This document shows, piece by piece, positions 53,343 to 62,707 of a stretch of DNA of 64,000 bases. Source of the stretch: Gelidibacter pelagius (lineage in GTDB: Bacteria > Bacteroidota > Bacteroidia > Flavobacteriales > Flavobacteriaceae); NCBI RefSeq assembly GCF_017581925.1, contig NZ_JAGEVG010000008.1, positions 1 to 64,000 of the forward strand, read 5' to 3'. Under the pieces are notes generated by a model. The model saw only the letters and a list, made by a program, of their open reading frames with translations, did not search any database and was not told the DNA's origin. The translations under genes were made by a program, and so were the position numbers. Position 1 is the stretch's first letter; the number at the start of each line of letters is the position of its first letter.

Positions 53343-54632
53343 CTAATTTTCAAGCACTTCTCGCATGGCTTTCGCTTTTATCAAACACTCCTCATATTCT
53401 TTTAAAGGGTCACTCTTGGCGGTAATGGCGCCACCTACGGAATAGGACACATAGTTGTTTTGCGCATTGTATAGGATACTTCTGATGACGACGTTAAAAT
53501 CAAAATCACCGGTCGGACTAAAATAACCGATGGCACCAGAATAGAGTCCGCGTTTGGTTTCTTCAAGATCTTCAATAATTTTCATTGCAGAAATTTTAGG
53601 CGCACCTGTCATGCTTCCCATAGGGAACGTAGATCTTATAATGGTTACAGGAGGTGTTTTTTCTCCAACCACAGATGTGATGGTCGAAATCAATTGATGC
53701 ACCTGCTCAAAACTATAAACTTCACATAATTCTTCAACCTCGACACTGCCCTTAATGGCGGTTTGTGAGAGATCATTCCGTACCAAATCCACAATCATAA
53801 TATTTTCACTGCGTTCCTTCTGATTGCTTTTGAGCTCCTCTTTGAGATGTTCATCCTCTATTGGATCTGTTGAACGCTGAGCTGTTCCTTTTATAGGTTG
53901 TGAAATCACCATTGTGCCTTCCTTTTGCAAATAGCGCTCGGGAGATGCCGATAATGCATAATAATGCTGATTTTTAAAAAACGTAGCAAATGGCGCTTTT
54001 GAGATACTGTTCAGCTTTTGATAGGTTTCCAACGGATCAATTTGCGTGTCTTCAGCATAAAACTCCTGACAAAAATTAGCTTCATAAATATCGCCTCTAT
54101 GGATGTGCGCCAACATCTTATTGACCTTTTCAGAATATTGGTCCTTGGTCAATCTTAGTTTTATGTTGATTTTTTCTGAAACAAGATCAACTTTATTCTT
54201 TGTCCATTGTTCTATTTCTTTAAGATCAGACTCAAATTCGTCATCCACCATTTTCAAGTAGTGCATTTCAATAACATCCTCTTTAATCAGAAAAATTTTC
54301 TTCGGTTGAAAAAAGAATAATTCAGGAAAGTTTAAGCCGTCAAAGTGATTGGAGTGTAAATCTTCAAGGTCATTTTTTAAATCGTAAGTCAAATAGCCAA
54401 AAATCCAATCCTTGGTCACGCTTTGATACTCGTGCAGTTTATCGAATGCCTGATGGCTATCTGTAGTGATCCCTGTAAATGCATCTACAGCCAAAACCGC
54501 ATCATAGCTGCCATGTTTTTGAAAATGCTTATTGGAATCCAACCAAACAACTTCTTCAAATTGTTGGCTCCATTGCAAAAGCTGGGTCTTAAAATTAGGG
54601 GATTGGATGGTATAGGTGTGCTGTGTTCTCAA
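53343..54632 (-). CDS. pabB: aminodeoxychorismate synthase component I (PabB-type)
   Basis: A 429-residue chorismate-binding enzyme that, with a glutaminase partner (not in the window), makes 4-amino-4-deoxychorismate for folate. Motifs are HRGDIYEANFCQEF, SQPIKGTAQRS, RSENIMIVDLVRNDL, STFPMGSMTGAPK and the C-terminal YSVGGAITAKSDP. The PIKGT motif is that of PabB. The start is TTG at 54630-54632. It is the first gene of the operon leading to tilS and ade, and is divergent from the epimerase gene. Confidence 0.9.
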   Translation of the reverse strand: MRTQHTYTIQSPNFKTQLLQWSQQFEEVVWLDSNKHFQKHGSYDAVLAVDAFTGITTDSHQAFDKLHEYQSVTKDWIFGYLTYDLKNDLEDLHSNHFDGLNFPELFFFQPKKIFLIKEDVIEMHYLKMVDDEFESDLKEIEQWTKNKVDLVSEKINIKLRLTKDQYSEKVNKMLAHIHRGDIYEANFCQEFYAEDTQIDPLETYQKLNSISKAPFATFFKNQHYYALSASPERYLQKEGTMVISQPIKGTAQRSTDPIEDEHLKEELKSNQKERSENIMIVDLVRNDLSQTAIKGSVEVEELCEVYSFEQVHQLISTITSVVGEKTPPVTIIRSTFPMGSMTGAPKISAMKIIEDLEETKRGLYSGAIGYFSPTGDFDFNVVIRSILYNAQNNYVSYSVGGAITAKSDPLKEYEECLIKAKAMREVLEN

Positions 54633-54713
54633 GGCTAAATTTTCCGAGGTAAAGTTAATGAGATTCTACAAACTAATTAAGAACTTTGTATTTTAGTTAA
54701 AAATAGCAAATCC

Positions 54714-55604
54714 ATGTTTACATTAAAGAATTCATTTCTGGAAATAGCCATCCATCCTGTAGGCGCAGAATTACAAAAAGTTTCAGCTGTGAAAAATGGC
54801 TTAGAATTTATGTGGGATGGCAATCCTGAAATTTGGAGTGGGCATGCACCCAATTTATTTCCAATTGTGGGCGAATTGAAGGATGGTAGATTTACCTATG
54901 AAAACAAAACCTATCACCTATCAAGACACGGTTTTGCAAGACGCAACGACGCTTTTGAATTAACTGAACAAAGTGAAAACCTCTTGAGTTTTAAATTGAC
55001 ATATTCTGAAGAAACGCTACTCAATTATCCGTTTAAATTTGAGTTTTTGGTGAGATACTCATTGGTTAAAAATCAAATTAAAATCACCTATACCGTTAAA
55101 AATATAGATGATAAATCCATTTATTTTTCGGTCGGTGGACATCCAGCATTTAAGTGTCCTTTATATCCTGGGGAATCTTATGAGGACTACAGTTTGCAAT
55201 TTGAACATGCTGAAACTTCCCCTACGCATTTACTGAATATAAATACAGGGCTATTCACATCGGAAACAGAAACTGTTTTTAAAACATCAGATACGATTCC
55301 GCTACATGCACATCTCTTTGATAGGGACGCGTTGGTTTTCAAAGATTTAATATCGAAAAACGTTGCATTGATTAGCAAAAATCATGGTGAAATTTTAAAT
55401 TTTGGATTCGAGGATTTTCCTTTTTTAGGAATTTGGGCAAAACCGAATGCCAACTTTGTTTGTATTGAACCATGGCAAGGCTTAGCTGATTCTGAGGATA
55501 GCAATTATGTATTTAAAGACAAAGAAGGTATCGTGGCTTTAGGAAAAAACAAGACCTACAGCGCATCTTACAGCATTGAAATACACGATAGGCATTTAGT
55601 ATAA
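54714..55604 (+). CDS. aldose 1-epimerase family protein (LacX-like)
   Basis: A 296-residue galactose mutarotase-fold protein without signal peptide. It starts with the typical ENSFLEIAIHPVGAELQKV-like strand pair. A region around SRHGFARR carries His and Arg, VGGHPAFKCPL carries the second conserved His, and near the C-terminus a glutamate sits in CIEPWQG. It should interconvert aldose anomers; the sugar is unknown. It is divergent from pabB, 81 bp away. Confidence 0.87.
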   Translation: MFTLKNSFLEIAIHPVGAELQKVSAVKNGLEFMWDGNPEIWSGHAPNLFPIVGELKDGRFTYENKTYHLSRHGFARRNDAFELTEQSENLLSFKLTYSEETLLNYPFKFEFLVRYSLVKNQIKITYTVKNIDDKSIYFSVGGHPAFKCPLYPGESYEDYSLQFEHAETSPTHLLNINTGLFTSETETVFKTSDTIPLHAHLFDRDALVFKDLISKNVALISKNHGEILNFGFEDFPFLGIWAKPNANFVCIEPWQGLADSEDSNYVFKDKEGIVALGKNKTYSASYSIEIHDRHLV

Positions 55605-55643
55605 GTTGTTTATTAGTTTTAACTTTGGCGAGAATAAAGGTGG

Positions 55644-55713
55644 GTTGTCGGTTGTCGGTTGTCGGTTGTCCGTTGTCGGTTGTCCGTTGTCGGTTGTCCG
55701 TTGTCGGTTGTCG
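55644..55713. repeat. heptanucleotide tract (GTTGTCG / GTTGTCC)
   Basis: Ten units in perfect register, each either GTTGTCG or GTTGTCC: G, G, G, C, G, C, G, C, G, G at the last base. It begins 40 bases after the epimerase gene and ends 82 bases before the helicase start. Confidence 0.95.
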
Positions 55714-55794
55714 GTTTGAAATAAAATCATACGCTCTATCAAATTAAAAGTTATAACCCATCAATAATTTAACATAAAAAAAACATCAAACACC

Positions 55795-57147
55795 TTGAGC
55801 TTTAAAAACCTTAATTTAAACACCCCGTTATATAACGCCTTAGACGATTTAGGTTTTACCTCGCCTACCCCAATTCAGGAACAAGCATTTAATGTAGTAG
55901 CTTCTGGAAAAGATGTGGTGGGTATTGCACAGACTGGTACGGGCAAGACGTACGCCTATATGTTGCCCATTCTTAAAAACTTGCCGTTTTCCAAGCAGGA
56001 CAATCCGCGAGTGATGGTTTTAGTGCCAACACGTGAATTGGTCGTGCAAGTGGTTGAGGAGATTGAAAAGCTAACCAAATATATCAATGTGAGAGTGCTT
56101 GGTATTTATGGTGGGGTCAACATCAACACTCAAAGACAGGCTGTTGCACAGGGGTTGGATATTATTGTGGCCACCCCCGGTCGTTTATTTGATTTGGCGG
56201 TGAGCCATGTATTACCATTAAAGTCCATTCAGAAAATGGTGATCGACGAAGTGGATGTCATGCTCGATTTGGGATTTAGGTACCAACTTTTAAATATTTT
56301 CGATATTCTTCCGGAACGTCGTCAGAACATTATGTTCTCGGCAACGATGACCGATGATGTGGACGCATTGATCACTGATTTTTTCACCGAACCAGAAAAA
56401 ATTACTATTGCAGTTTCAGGGACACCTTTAGAAAACATCAATCAAGGGCGTTATAATGTGCCCAATTTTTATTCTAAAGTAAATCTTTTGGAGCATTTGC
56501 TCAGCGATAAGGAAACTTTCAACAAAGTCTTGATTTTTGTCGCCTTTAAAAAAATGGCGGATTTATTATTCGACAAAATTGAAGAGCTTTTCCCTACTGA
56601 AAGTTGCGTCATCCATTCGAACAAAACTCAAAATTACAGATTGCGGAGTATCGAGCAATTCCGAGAAGGTAAAAATCGCATCTTGATTGCTACGGATGTT
56701 ATGGCCCGCGGACTCGATATTGACCACATTAGTCACGTCATCAATTTTGACACGCCACACTTTCCAGAAAACTATATGCATCGTATTGGACGTACTGGTC
56801 GTGCGGAACGTGAGGGACAAGCTCTATTGTTTTCAACAGAAGCTGAACAAGAGTGGGTCATCGCTATTGAGGAGTTGATGCAAATGGAAATCCCGTTAAA
56901 AGAAATTCCTGATGCTGTATCACTTTCAACAGAATTGATTGAAGAAGAGCGTCCGCAGAACAAGGAGCACTATAACCCCATAAAAAGACGTGATGAAGAT
57001 CTTCCAGGTCCTGCCTTTCATGAGAAAAAAGAGAAAAACAAAAAGGTCAATCAAGGAGGTTCCTACAAAAGAGACATCGCGAAGAAATATAAAAAACCTA
57101 AATCAAGAGGTGACAAAAATTTCAATAAACGAAATAAGAAAAAATAG
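55795..57147 (+). CDS. DEAD-box RNA helicase with DEVD motif II
   Basis: A 450-residue helicase. The Q-motif region FTSPTPIQEQAF, motif I AQTGTGKT, Ia PTRELVVQ, II DEVD (Asp151-Asp154, Val in place of the usual Ala), III SAT, V ATDVMARGLDID and VI HRIGRTGRAER are present. The tail is highly basic (KKEKNKKVNQGG.., ..NKRNKKK), likely RNA-binding. The start is TTG at 55795. The S1/P1 nuclease gene begins 10 bp after its stop, so the two share a transcript. Confidence 0.92.
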   Translation: MSFKNLNLNTPLYNALDDLGFTSPTPIQEQAFNVVASGKDVVGIAQTGTGKTYAYMLPILKNLPFSKQDNPRVMVLVPTRELVVQVVEEIEKLTKYINVRVLGIYGGVNINTQRQAVAQGLDIIVATPGRLFDLAVSHVLPLKSIQKMVIDEVDVMLDLGFRYQLLNIFDILPERRQNIMFSATMTDDVDALITDFFTEPEKITIAVSGTPLENINQGRYNVPNFYSKVNLLEHLLSDKETFNKVLIFVAFKKMADLLFDKIEELFPTESCVIHSNKTQNYRLRSIEQFREGKNRILIATDVMARGLDIDHISHVINFDTPHFPENYMHRIGRTGRAEREGQALLFSTEAEQEWVIAIEELMQMEIPLKEIPDAVSLSTELIEEERPQNKEHYNPIKRRDEDLPGPAFHEKKEKNKKVNQGGSYKRDIAKKYKKPKSRGDKNFNKRNKKK

Positions 57148-57157
57148 CTATAGAATT

Positions 57158-57937
57158 ATGAGATCGATATTTGTTTTTGTTTTTACAGCAGTCCTGCTTT
57201 TTAACTCCAATAGTTACGCCACTAAAAAATGGGGTCCCACCGGACATCGCGTTGTAGGCGCAATCGCAGATCAGCATACCAATAATAAAACAAAACGTCA
57301 TCTCAAAAAAATATTAAATCATCAATCTCTGGCATTGGTATCTACTTTTGGTGATGAAATCAAAGCAGATCCACGCTATAAGGAATTTGAAACATGGCAT
57401 TACGTGAACATGTCCTTTGACGAAAATTATGAATCGTCCAAAAAAAACCCAAAAGGCGATTTAGTAACCGGAATTGCCTATTGCAAAAAAGTCATTAAGG
57501 ACGATAATGCTTCTGATGCCGACAAAACCTTTTATTTAAAGATGCTGATTCATTTGCTGGGCGATTTGCACCAACCTTTACATATTGGTCGTGAAGAAGA
57601 TCGAGGTGGCAACGATATCAAAGTAAAATGGCATTATAAAGATACCAATCTTCATCGCGTATGGGATAGTCAAATGATTGAATCTTATAATATGAGTTAT
57701 AGCGAACTGGCTAAAAACGCTGAATTTTTATCAAAAAAGCAAGTTAAGTTTCTTCAACAAGGTTCTGTTATTGATTGGGTCAACGACACTCAAAAATTAG
57801 CAAATCATGTGTATGCATCCGTCCAAGAAGATGAAAACTTGGGCTATGCTTATTCCTATAAGTTTCTGAACGTTGCAAGAGATCAAATGCAAATCGCAGG
57901 GATTAGATTAGCGAAGATCTTGAATGATTTATTTTGA
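57158..57937 (+). CDS. S1/P1-type nuclease
   Basis: A 259-residue secreted zinc nuclease. After the signal peptide (about 1-22) the mature protein begins near KKWGPTGHRVVG, where the N-terminal Trp and His bind zinc. The further ligands lie in ETWHYVNM and in IHLLGDLHQPLHIG with GGNDIKV. Such enzymes cleave single-stranded nucleic acid and remove 3'-phosphates outside the cytoplasm. An open frame upstream runs into the helicase gene, but the start at 57158 gives the signal peptide. Confidence 0.93.
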   Translation: MRSIFVFVFTAVLLFNSNSYATKKWGPTGHRVVGAIADQHTNNKTKRHLKKILNHQSLALVSTFGDEIKADPRYKEFETWHYVNMSFDENYESSKKNPKGDLVTGIAYCKKVIKDDNASDADKTFYLKMLIHLLGDLHQPLHIGREEDRGGNDIKVKWHYKDTNLHRVWDSQMIESYNMSYSELAKNAEFLSKKQVKFLQQGSVIDWVNDTQKLANHVYASVQEDENLGYAYSYKFLNVARDQMQIAGIRLAKILNDLF

Positions 57938-58136
57938 TACAAGAAGAAGATTTTAAAATTAACATTTAGTAACTGCCATAGATTATTTTCTGTTTTTTAT
58001 CGCAGTTGCCGAACTAACACCCAAAATTACATTTCCAGGAATTTACACGTTTAACCTAAGCCCTTGATTTTTTATTTCAGTTGAAATTGCTGAGCTTTTT
58101 GAAGCATCTCGTCTCTTTTCTCGTACACTATTGATT

Positions 58137-58865
58137 TTAATACATCAATTTTTTAATATTCTTCATATATCCTCTACTCACCCTAACTACATCTCCATTT
58201 TCCATGGTGATATCGTAGCTTTTAGTGTACTTACTCAGTTCTTTGACCTTATTGAGATTGACAATTGAAGAACGATGTACCCTAATAAAAACAGAATCAT
58301 CCAACTTCTCTTCGAGCGTAGAAATTCCATAATTACTTAAATAAGTGTCATCCGTGACTACTAATTTAGAATAATCGCCATAAGCTTCAATTCTGATCAC
58401 ATCTTCAACAGCAATAGTCACAAGTTTATTCTGCTTTTGAACCAAAATACGTTCAGGATATTTAGACGTTTCTATAAGTAAGCTTTCTGCTAAAGGTCGT
58501 GCTCTGTTGTTTTCAGAAGACTTTGATAAGCGCTCTATCGCAACTTTAAATCTTTCTTTAGTATAAGGTTTTAACAAATAATCAACCGCATGTACATCAA
58601 AAGCCTTTAGGGCATATTGGTCGTAGGCAGTGGAAAAAATAATCTGAGGCAATTCCTCTAAATGCTTTAGAACATCAAAACCCGTCATTCCAGGCATCTG
58701 AATGTCCAAAAACACTAGATCAGGTTTAAATTCGTTGATAATCTTTACGGCATCTACCCCATTATTCGCTTCTCCCAATAGAATTAACTCCATGAAGTCT
58801 TCAAGATATTCCTTAATTAACTTTCTTCCTGCAGATTCATCATCAACAATAATTACTTTTTTCAT
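58137..58865 (-). CDS. LytTR-family response regulator
   Basis: A 242-residue regulator. The receiver domain has the acidic pair DD (8-9), phosphoacceptor Asp54 in FLDIQMPG and Lys in LLKPYTKE. The LytTR DNA-binding domain (about 135-242) includes IRVHRSSIVNLNKVKEL and ends RGYMKNIKKLMY. It overlaps the histidine-kinase stop by 4 bp (ATGA). Its targets are likely to include the adjacent outer-membrane gene, but no binding sites were identified. Confidence 0.95.
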   Translation of the reverse strand: MKKVIIVDDESAGRKLIKEYLEDFMELILLGEANNGVDAVKIINEFKPDLVFLDIQMPGMTGFDVLKHLEELPQIIFSTAYDQYALKAFDVHAVDYLLKPYTKERFKVAIERLSKSSENNRARPLAESLLIETSKYPERILVQKQNKLVTIAVEDVIRIEAYGDYSKLVVTDDTYLSNYGISTLEEKLDDSVFIRVHRSSIVNLNKVKELSKYTKSYDITMENGDVVRVSRGYMKNIKKLMY

Positions 58866-59908
58866 AGCTCAAAACTCACCTTTAATCCCTGTGGTTCATT
58901 ATCATTTAATTGTAATGTGCTTTGATACATCTTTTCCAATCGCAAACGCGTATTGTTCAAACCAACACCCTTATCAAAAACATCACTTTTATCTTTTATT
59001 CCAACACCAGTATCTGAGATTTCAAACATCAGTTTGTTATTTACTTTATGAATGCCAATAAAAATCTTTCCACCATCAATCAAAGAAGATAAGCCATGTT
59101 TTACAGAGTTCTCTACCAAAGGTTGCAGCAACATTGGTGGCACCATATCATTCAAGATGGCCTCTTCAACATCAATTTCAATTTCCAAACGCTCTTGAAA
59201 GCGTTCTTTTTCTAAATCGAGATATTTTTTCACAAAATCCAATTCATCTTTTAGAGGCACTAATTCTGTTTGCGATGCTTTAAGTTGATACCGAAACAAA
59301 TCTGATAATTCAGCAATCATATGTCTTGTTTTTTCGTTTTCAGAAGGTACTGATGCACTTATGGTATTGAAAATGTTATATAAAAAATGTGGATTCAATT
59401 GGGCTTTTATTGCGGATAATTCACTTTTTAATGCTGCATTTCTAAGCTCACCTTCCAGTTTTATTTTCTTTTGATTTTCTTTAAAATATCGGTAGGCAAA
59501 AAGGCAACCAAACTGAATCATCATAAATAATGAAGGAATATACCAATCCCAAATAGTACCTGCGCCTCTAAATCTATCAGCACCAATTGAATCCATAAAG
59601 GCATAGCGTCCCTCCCTGATAAAATAAACTACGATAGGAATCAAGATGACGACAACAGCAATCTGTAAAATGGTCTTTTTGTTTTTCAGCATGTAAATGG
59701 CCAAGAACCAAATCAAAAGGGAGGCAAAAAAATAAAATAAATATTGCATTCCAGAATCCAACCAATACCCTTTCAAATCTGCCCAGCCAAAAATCCCGTC
59801 ACGCTCATAACCTCCGCTGTAGGCCCACAAAACGAGGCGATACAACAACGAGAAAAACACGTAAAATAAAACACCAATTAAGATTTCCTTTTTGGTCACG
59901 TTTTTCAT
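58862..59908 (-). CDS. LytS-type sensor histidine kinase
   Basis: A 348-residue kinase with four N-terminal membrane segments (about residues 10-150), no extracellular sensor domain, then the His_kinase domain QLNPHFLYN with His174 and a HATPase_c domain (PLVENSVKHG N-box, DTGVGI, GVGLNNTRLRL). Co-translated with the LytTR regulator, it is the standard Bacteroidota pair. It is divergent from the TonB-receptor-like gene across 190 bp. Confidence 0.95.
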   Translation of the reverse strand: MKNVTKKEILIGVLFYVFFSLLYRLVLWAYSGGYERDGIFGWADLKGYWLDSGMQYLFYFFASLLIWFLAIYMLKNKKTILQIAVVVILIPIVVYFIREGRYAFMDSIGADRFRGAGTIWDWYIPSLFMMIQFGCLFAYRYFKENQKKIKLEGELRNAALKSELSAIKAQLNPHFLYNIFNTISASVPSENEKTRHMIAELSDLFRYQLKASQTELVPLKDELDFVKKYLDLEKERFQERLEIEIDVEEAILNDMVPPMLLQPLVENSVKHGLSSLIDGGKIFIGIHKVNNKLMFEISDTGVGIKDKSDVFDKGVGLNNTRLRLEKMYQSTLQLNDNEPQGLKVSFEL

Positions 59909-60098
59909 TGATTGTAAATTTTATTAGGGGTTAAATATAAACCTTATCGACGCATTTTAAAACATAAAAGAGACGAGTGGACTTATGGCTCGACCAATCG
60001 TCCAAGCCTATTTAACTCTTAATTGTCCAACTCATCGGAATAGACGTGCATACCTTAAGCAGTCTCTTCATATTTGCATCGAATTAAAAAAAAATCAA

Positions 60099-62498
60099 AT
60101 GAAAACACTTGTAACTATAGCTGTATTATTAATTGTTAATTTATGTGTCTCACAGCATATTATCGATGGAAAAGTCTTGGACGAAGAACATAATCCTGTC
60201 AATGCAGGTGTTCTGTCTTTACTGACTTTTGAAAACGGAACTTTCGTAAAAGCAGTAATAAGCAATGAAAACGGAACTTTTAAAATAGATAATATTGCCA
60301 ATGGCAATTACAAGTTATTCATTACTTCTTTGGGCTTTAAAGATTATACCTCAAAAAAGTTTACTATTTCAGATAACAACAAAACATTGGACGCTTTTAT
60401 TATTGAAGCCAATTCCGAAGCTTTGGATGAAGTGACTATTAAAGCCGAAAAACCAATGGTGCAGGTATTAGCTGATAAAATGGTTTTCAATGTGCAAAAA
60501 TCCATCAGTATTGCTGGTGAATCCGGTTTTGAACTGCTTCGAAAAGCACCTGGAGTTCTGATAGACAATAACGAAAATTTAATTGTAGAAGGGAAAGCAG
60601 GCGTTTTGATCTATATTGATGATAAGCCATCCATGTTGCGTGGTGAAGATTTGGTCAACTATCTAAAAACCATTCAGGCTACCGATGTTGATGCGATTGA
60701 GATTATCACACAACCGTCCTCTAAATATGATTCTGAGGGAAATGCCGGAATCATCAACATCAAATTTAAACGGGATAAAACCTTGGGGACTAACGGTAGT
60801 TTGGCTTCTGGCGTTACTATTGGTGATTTCGCGACGTTTAATAATTCAATCTCCTTAAATAATCGCAACAAAAAAACCAGTTTGTACGGCTCCTATAGTA
60901 ACCGATTTGGCGAAACCACAAGATACATGAATCTTTATAGGCTGCAGAACAACACTATTTTCGATTCTAAAACTAACAGTAATTACAATGTGAATAATAA
61001 CAATCTACGTCTGGGATTTGACTATTTCGCAACTTCAAAGTCAACTTTTGGAATCATTTTAACCGGGAACTTTAGTGACAACGAAAATACAAGTAAGTCG
61101 AGAACTCCTATTATTCCAGAAGGCAATACCAATCCCACCTCCGTGTTGGTTGCAGGCACTGATTCCCATTCAAAAACGTCAAATTTGTACGGCAATCTTA
61201 ACTATAAATTGAAACTTGATAATAATACAAGTTTTAATGTGGATTTGGATTATGGCAAGTACACCCAAGACAGGACCAACCTTCAGCCAAACCGTTACTT
61301 CAACGGAGCCGAAACAGAAGTGATAAGCGAATCCATCAACTTTATGGATACGCCAATAACGATTGATATTGTTACCGCAAAAATAGATTATGAACAAGAT
61401 TTCTTAAATGGGAAACTTTCACTGGGTGCAAAATATTCTAAAATTGTAACGGACAATAAGTTTGATTTTTTTGATAGAATCAATGGAGAGGACATCATCA
61501 ATGTAAATCGAACCAATACGTTTAAATATGATGAAAACATCAATGCGGCTTATGTGAACTTCAACAGAACCTATGAGAAATTCAATTTCCAAGCAGGCTT
61601 GCGTGTGGAGCAAACCAATTCAGATGGTATTTTGAAAAGCTTACAGGAAGACCAAAATGCCCAAGTAGATCGTAGTTACATTGATTTTTTTCCAAGTGGC
61701 GGCATAACCTATCAGCACAATCGGACGAATTCTTTTGCCTTAATCTATAGTAAAAGAGTACAAAGACCTAATTACCAAAGTTTAAACCCTTTTGAATATC
61801 AAGTGGATGAACTTACATTCTTAAGGGGCAATCCATTTTTACAGCCTCAATATACGGACAATATAAAATTTTCACACACTTATAACTACAGATTGAACAC
61901 CTCTTTAAGCTACAGTTTTGTGAAGGGTTTTTCAGCACAAGTCACTGAAGCCGTAGGCGATGACCAGAACTTTATGAGTCCTAGAAATGTGGCCAATCAG
62001 AAGGTCATTAACCTCGGGATTTCTTATCCTACAAAATTCAACGATTGGTGGAGCATCTATTTTACCGCCAATGCATCCAGAAGTATTTATGAGGCCACAA
62101 ATGAAGACTTTTTATCAACTGAGCAAAACACTTTAAGTCTCTTTGCGCAAAACACCTTTAAAATTACCAAAAGTTTTAATGCTGAAGTTTCAGGTTGGTA
62201 TAGTTCGCCTGCCATTTGGAGTGGAACTTATAAAATTAAGAGTTTAGGAGCATTAAACATTGCGTTCCAAAAGAAGTTTTTTGACGATAAACTTTCAGCA
62301 AAATTAGGGTTTAATGACATCCTATACACGTCATCATGGCGCGGTACAACTCAGTTTGGTGATTTAAGAATTGATGGTAGTGGCGGAAGCGACAGCAGAC
62401 AGGTTCAATTTAACCTCGCCTATAATTTTGGTGGAAGTGACATTAAAAAAGCTAGAAGTAGAGATACAGGAATAGAGGAGGAAAAGAATAGATTGTAA
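60099..62498 (+). CDS. outer-membrane beta-barrel protein with CarboxypepD_reg-like domain (TonB-receptor-like)
   Basis: A 799-residue protein from the start MKTLVTIAVLL, whose signal peptide ends near CVSQ. Residues about 20-105 are a carboxypeptidase-regulatory-like sandwich, followed by a TonB plug-like region (LRKAPGVLIDNN, GVLIYIDDKPSML) and a long OMP_b-brl_3-type barrel ending QVQFNLAYNFGG. A TonB box is not obvious. The frame extends 38 codons upstream without signal-like features, so I reject the earlier start. It faces the LytS/LytTR pair, which may control it. Confidence 0.9.
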   Translation: MKTLVTIAVLLIVNLCVSQHIIDGKVLDEEHNPVNAGVLSLLTFENGTFVKAVISNENGTFKIDNIANGNYKLFITSLGFKDYTSKKFTISDNNKTLDAFIIEANSEALDEVTIKAEKPMVQVLADKMVFNVQKSISIAGESGFELLRKAPGVLIDNNENLIVEGKAGVLIYIDDKPSMLRGEDLVNYLKTIQATDVDAIEIITQPSSKYDSEGNAGIINIKFKRDKTLGTNGSLASGVTIGDFATFNNSISLNNRNKKTSLYGSYSNRFGETTRYMNLYRLQNNTIFDSKTNSNYNVNNNNLRLGFDYFATSKSTFGIILTGNFSDNENTSKSRTPIIPEGNTNPTSVLVAGTDSHSKTSNLYGNLNYKLKLDNNTSFNVDLDYGKYTQDRTNLQPNRYFNGAETEVISESINFMDTPITIDIVTAKIDYEQDFLNGKLSLGAKYSKIVTDNKFDFFDRINGEDIINVNRTNTFKYDENINAAYVNFNRTYEKFNFQAGLRVEQTNSDGILKSLQEDQNAQVDRSYIDFFPSGGITYQHNRTNSFALIYSKRVQRPNYQSLNPFEYQVDELTFLRGNPFLQPQYTDNIKFSHTYNYRLNTSLSYSFVKGFSAQVTEAVGDDQNFMSPRNVANQKVINLGISYPTKFNDWWSIYFTANASRSIYEATNEDFLSTEQNTLSLFAQNTFKITKSFNAEVSGWYSSPAIWSGTYKIKSLGALNIAFQKKFFDDKLSAKLGFNDILYTSSWRGTTQFGDLRIDGSGGSDSRQVQFNLAYNFGGSDIKKARSRDTGIEEEKNRL

Positions 62499-62652
62499 CT
62501 TTTGAAATCTTACAAGTCATTGTTAATTGTATTTCATGAATGAGTTAGTCTTCAACATATCCATACAATTAATTCAAAGATTGATTAAATTATTTCATTA
62601 GATTAATCTCATCTTTACAATTCCTGAATTGATTTTATAAATTTCCACAACA

Positions 62653-62684
62653 GCCCTTAACGATAGTGATTAAGGCTTTATTTA
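62653..62684 (+). terminator. terminator of the barrel-protein gene
   Basis: Stem GCC(C)TTAA / TTAAGGC with a 9-base loop and one bulged C, followed by TTTATTT, about 155 bases past the stop. Confidence 0.55.
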
Positions 62685-62707
62685 AACACCTCTAAACTTA
62701 ATTGATA

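Noticed and set aside
58055-58136. Small minus-strand frame after the LytTR stop (..VYEKRDEMLQKAQQF)
   Set aside because: It looks helical and protein-like, but has no convincing start codon or ribosome site and could be chance or an old C-terminal extension.
57938-58136. Possible small RNA gene between the nuclease and LytTR genes
   Set aside because: No stable long hairpin or promoter could be seen by eye; only AT-rich convergent spacer.
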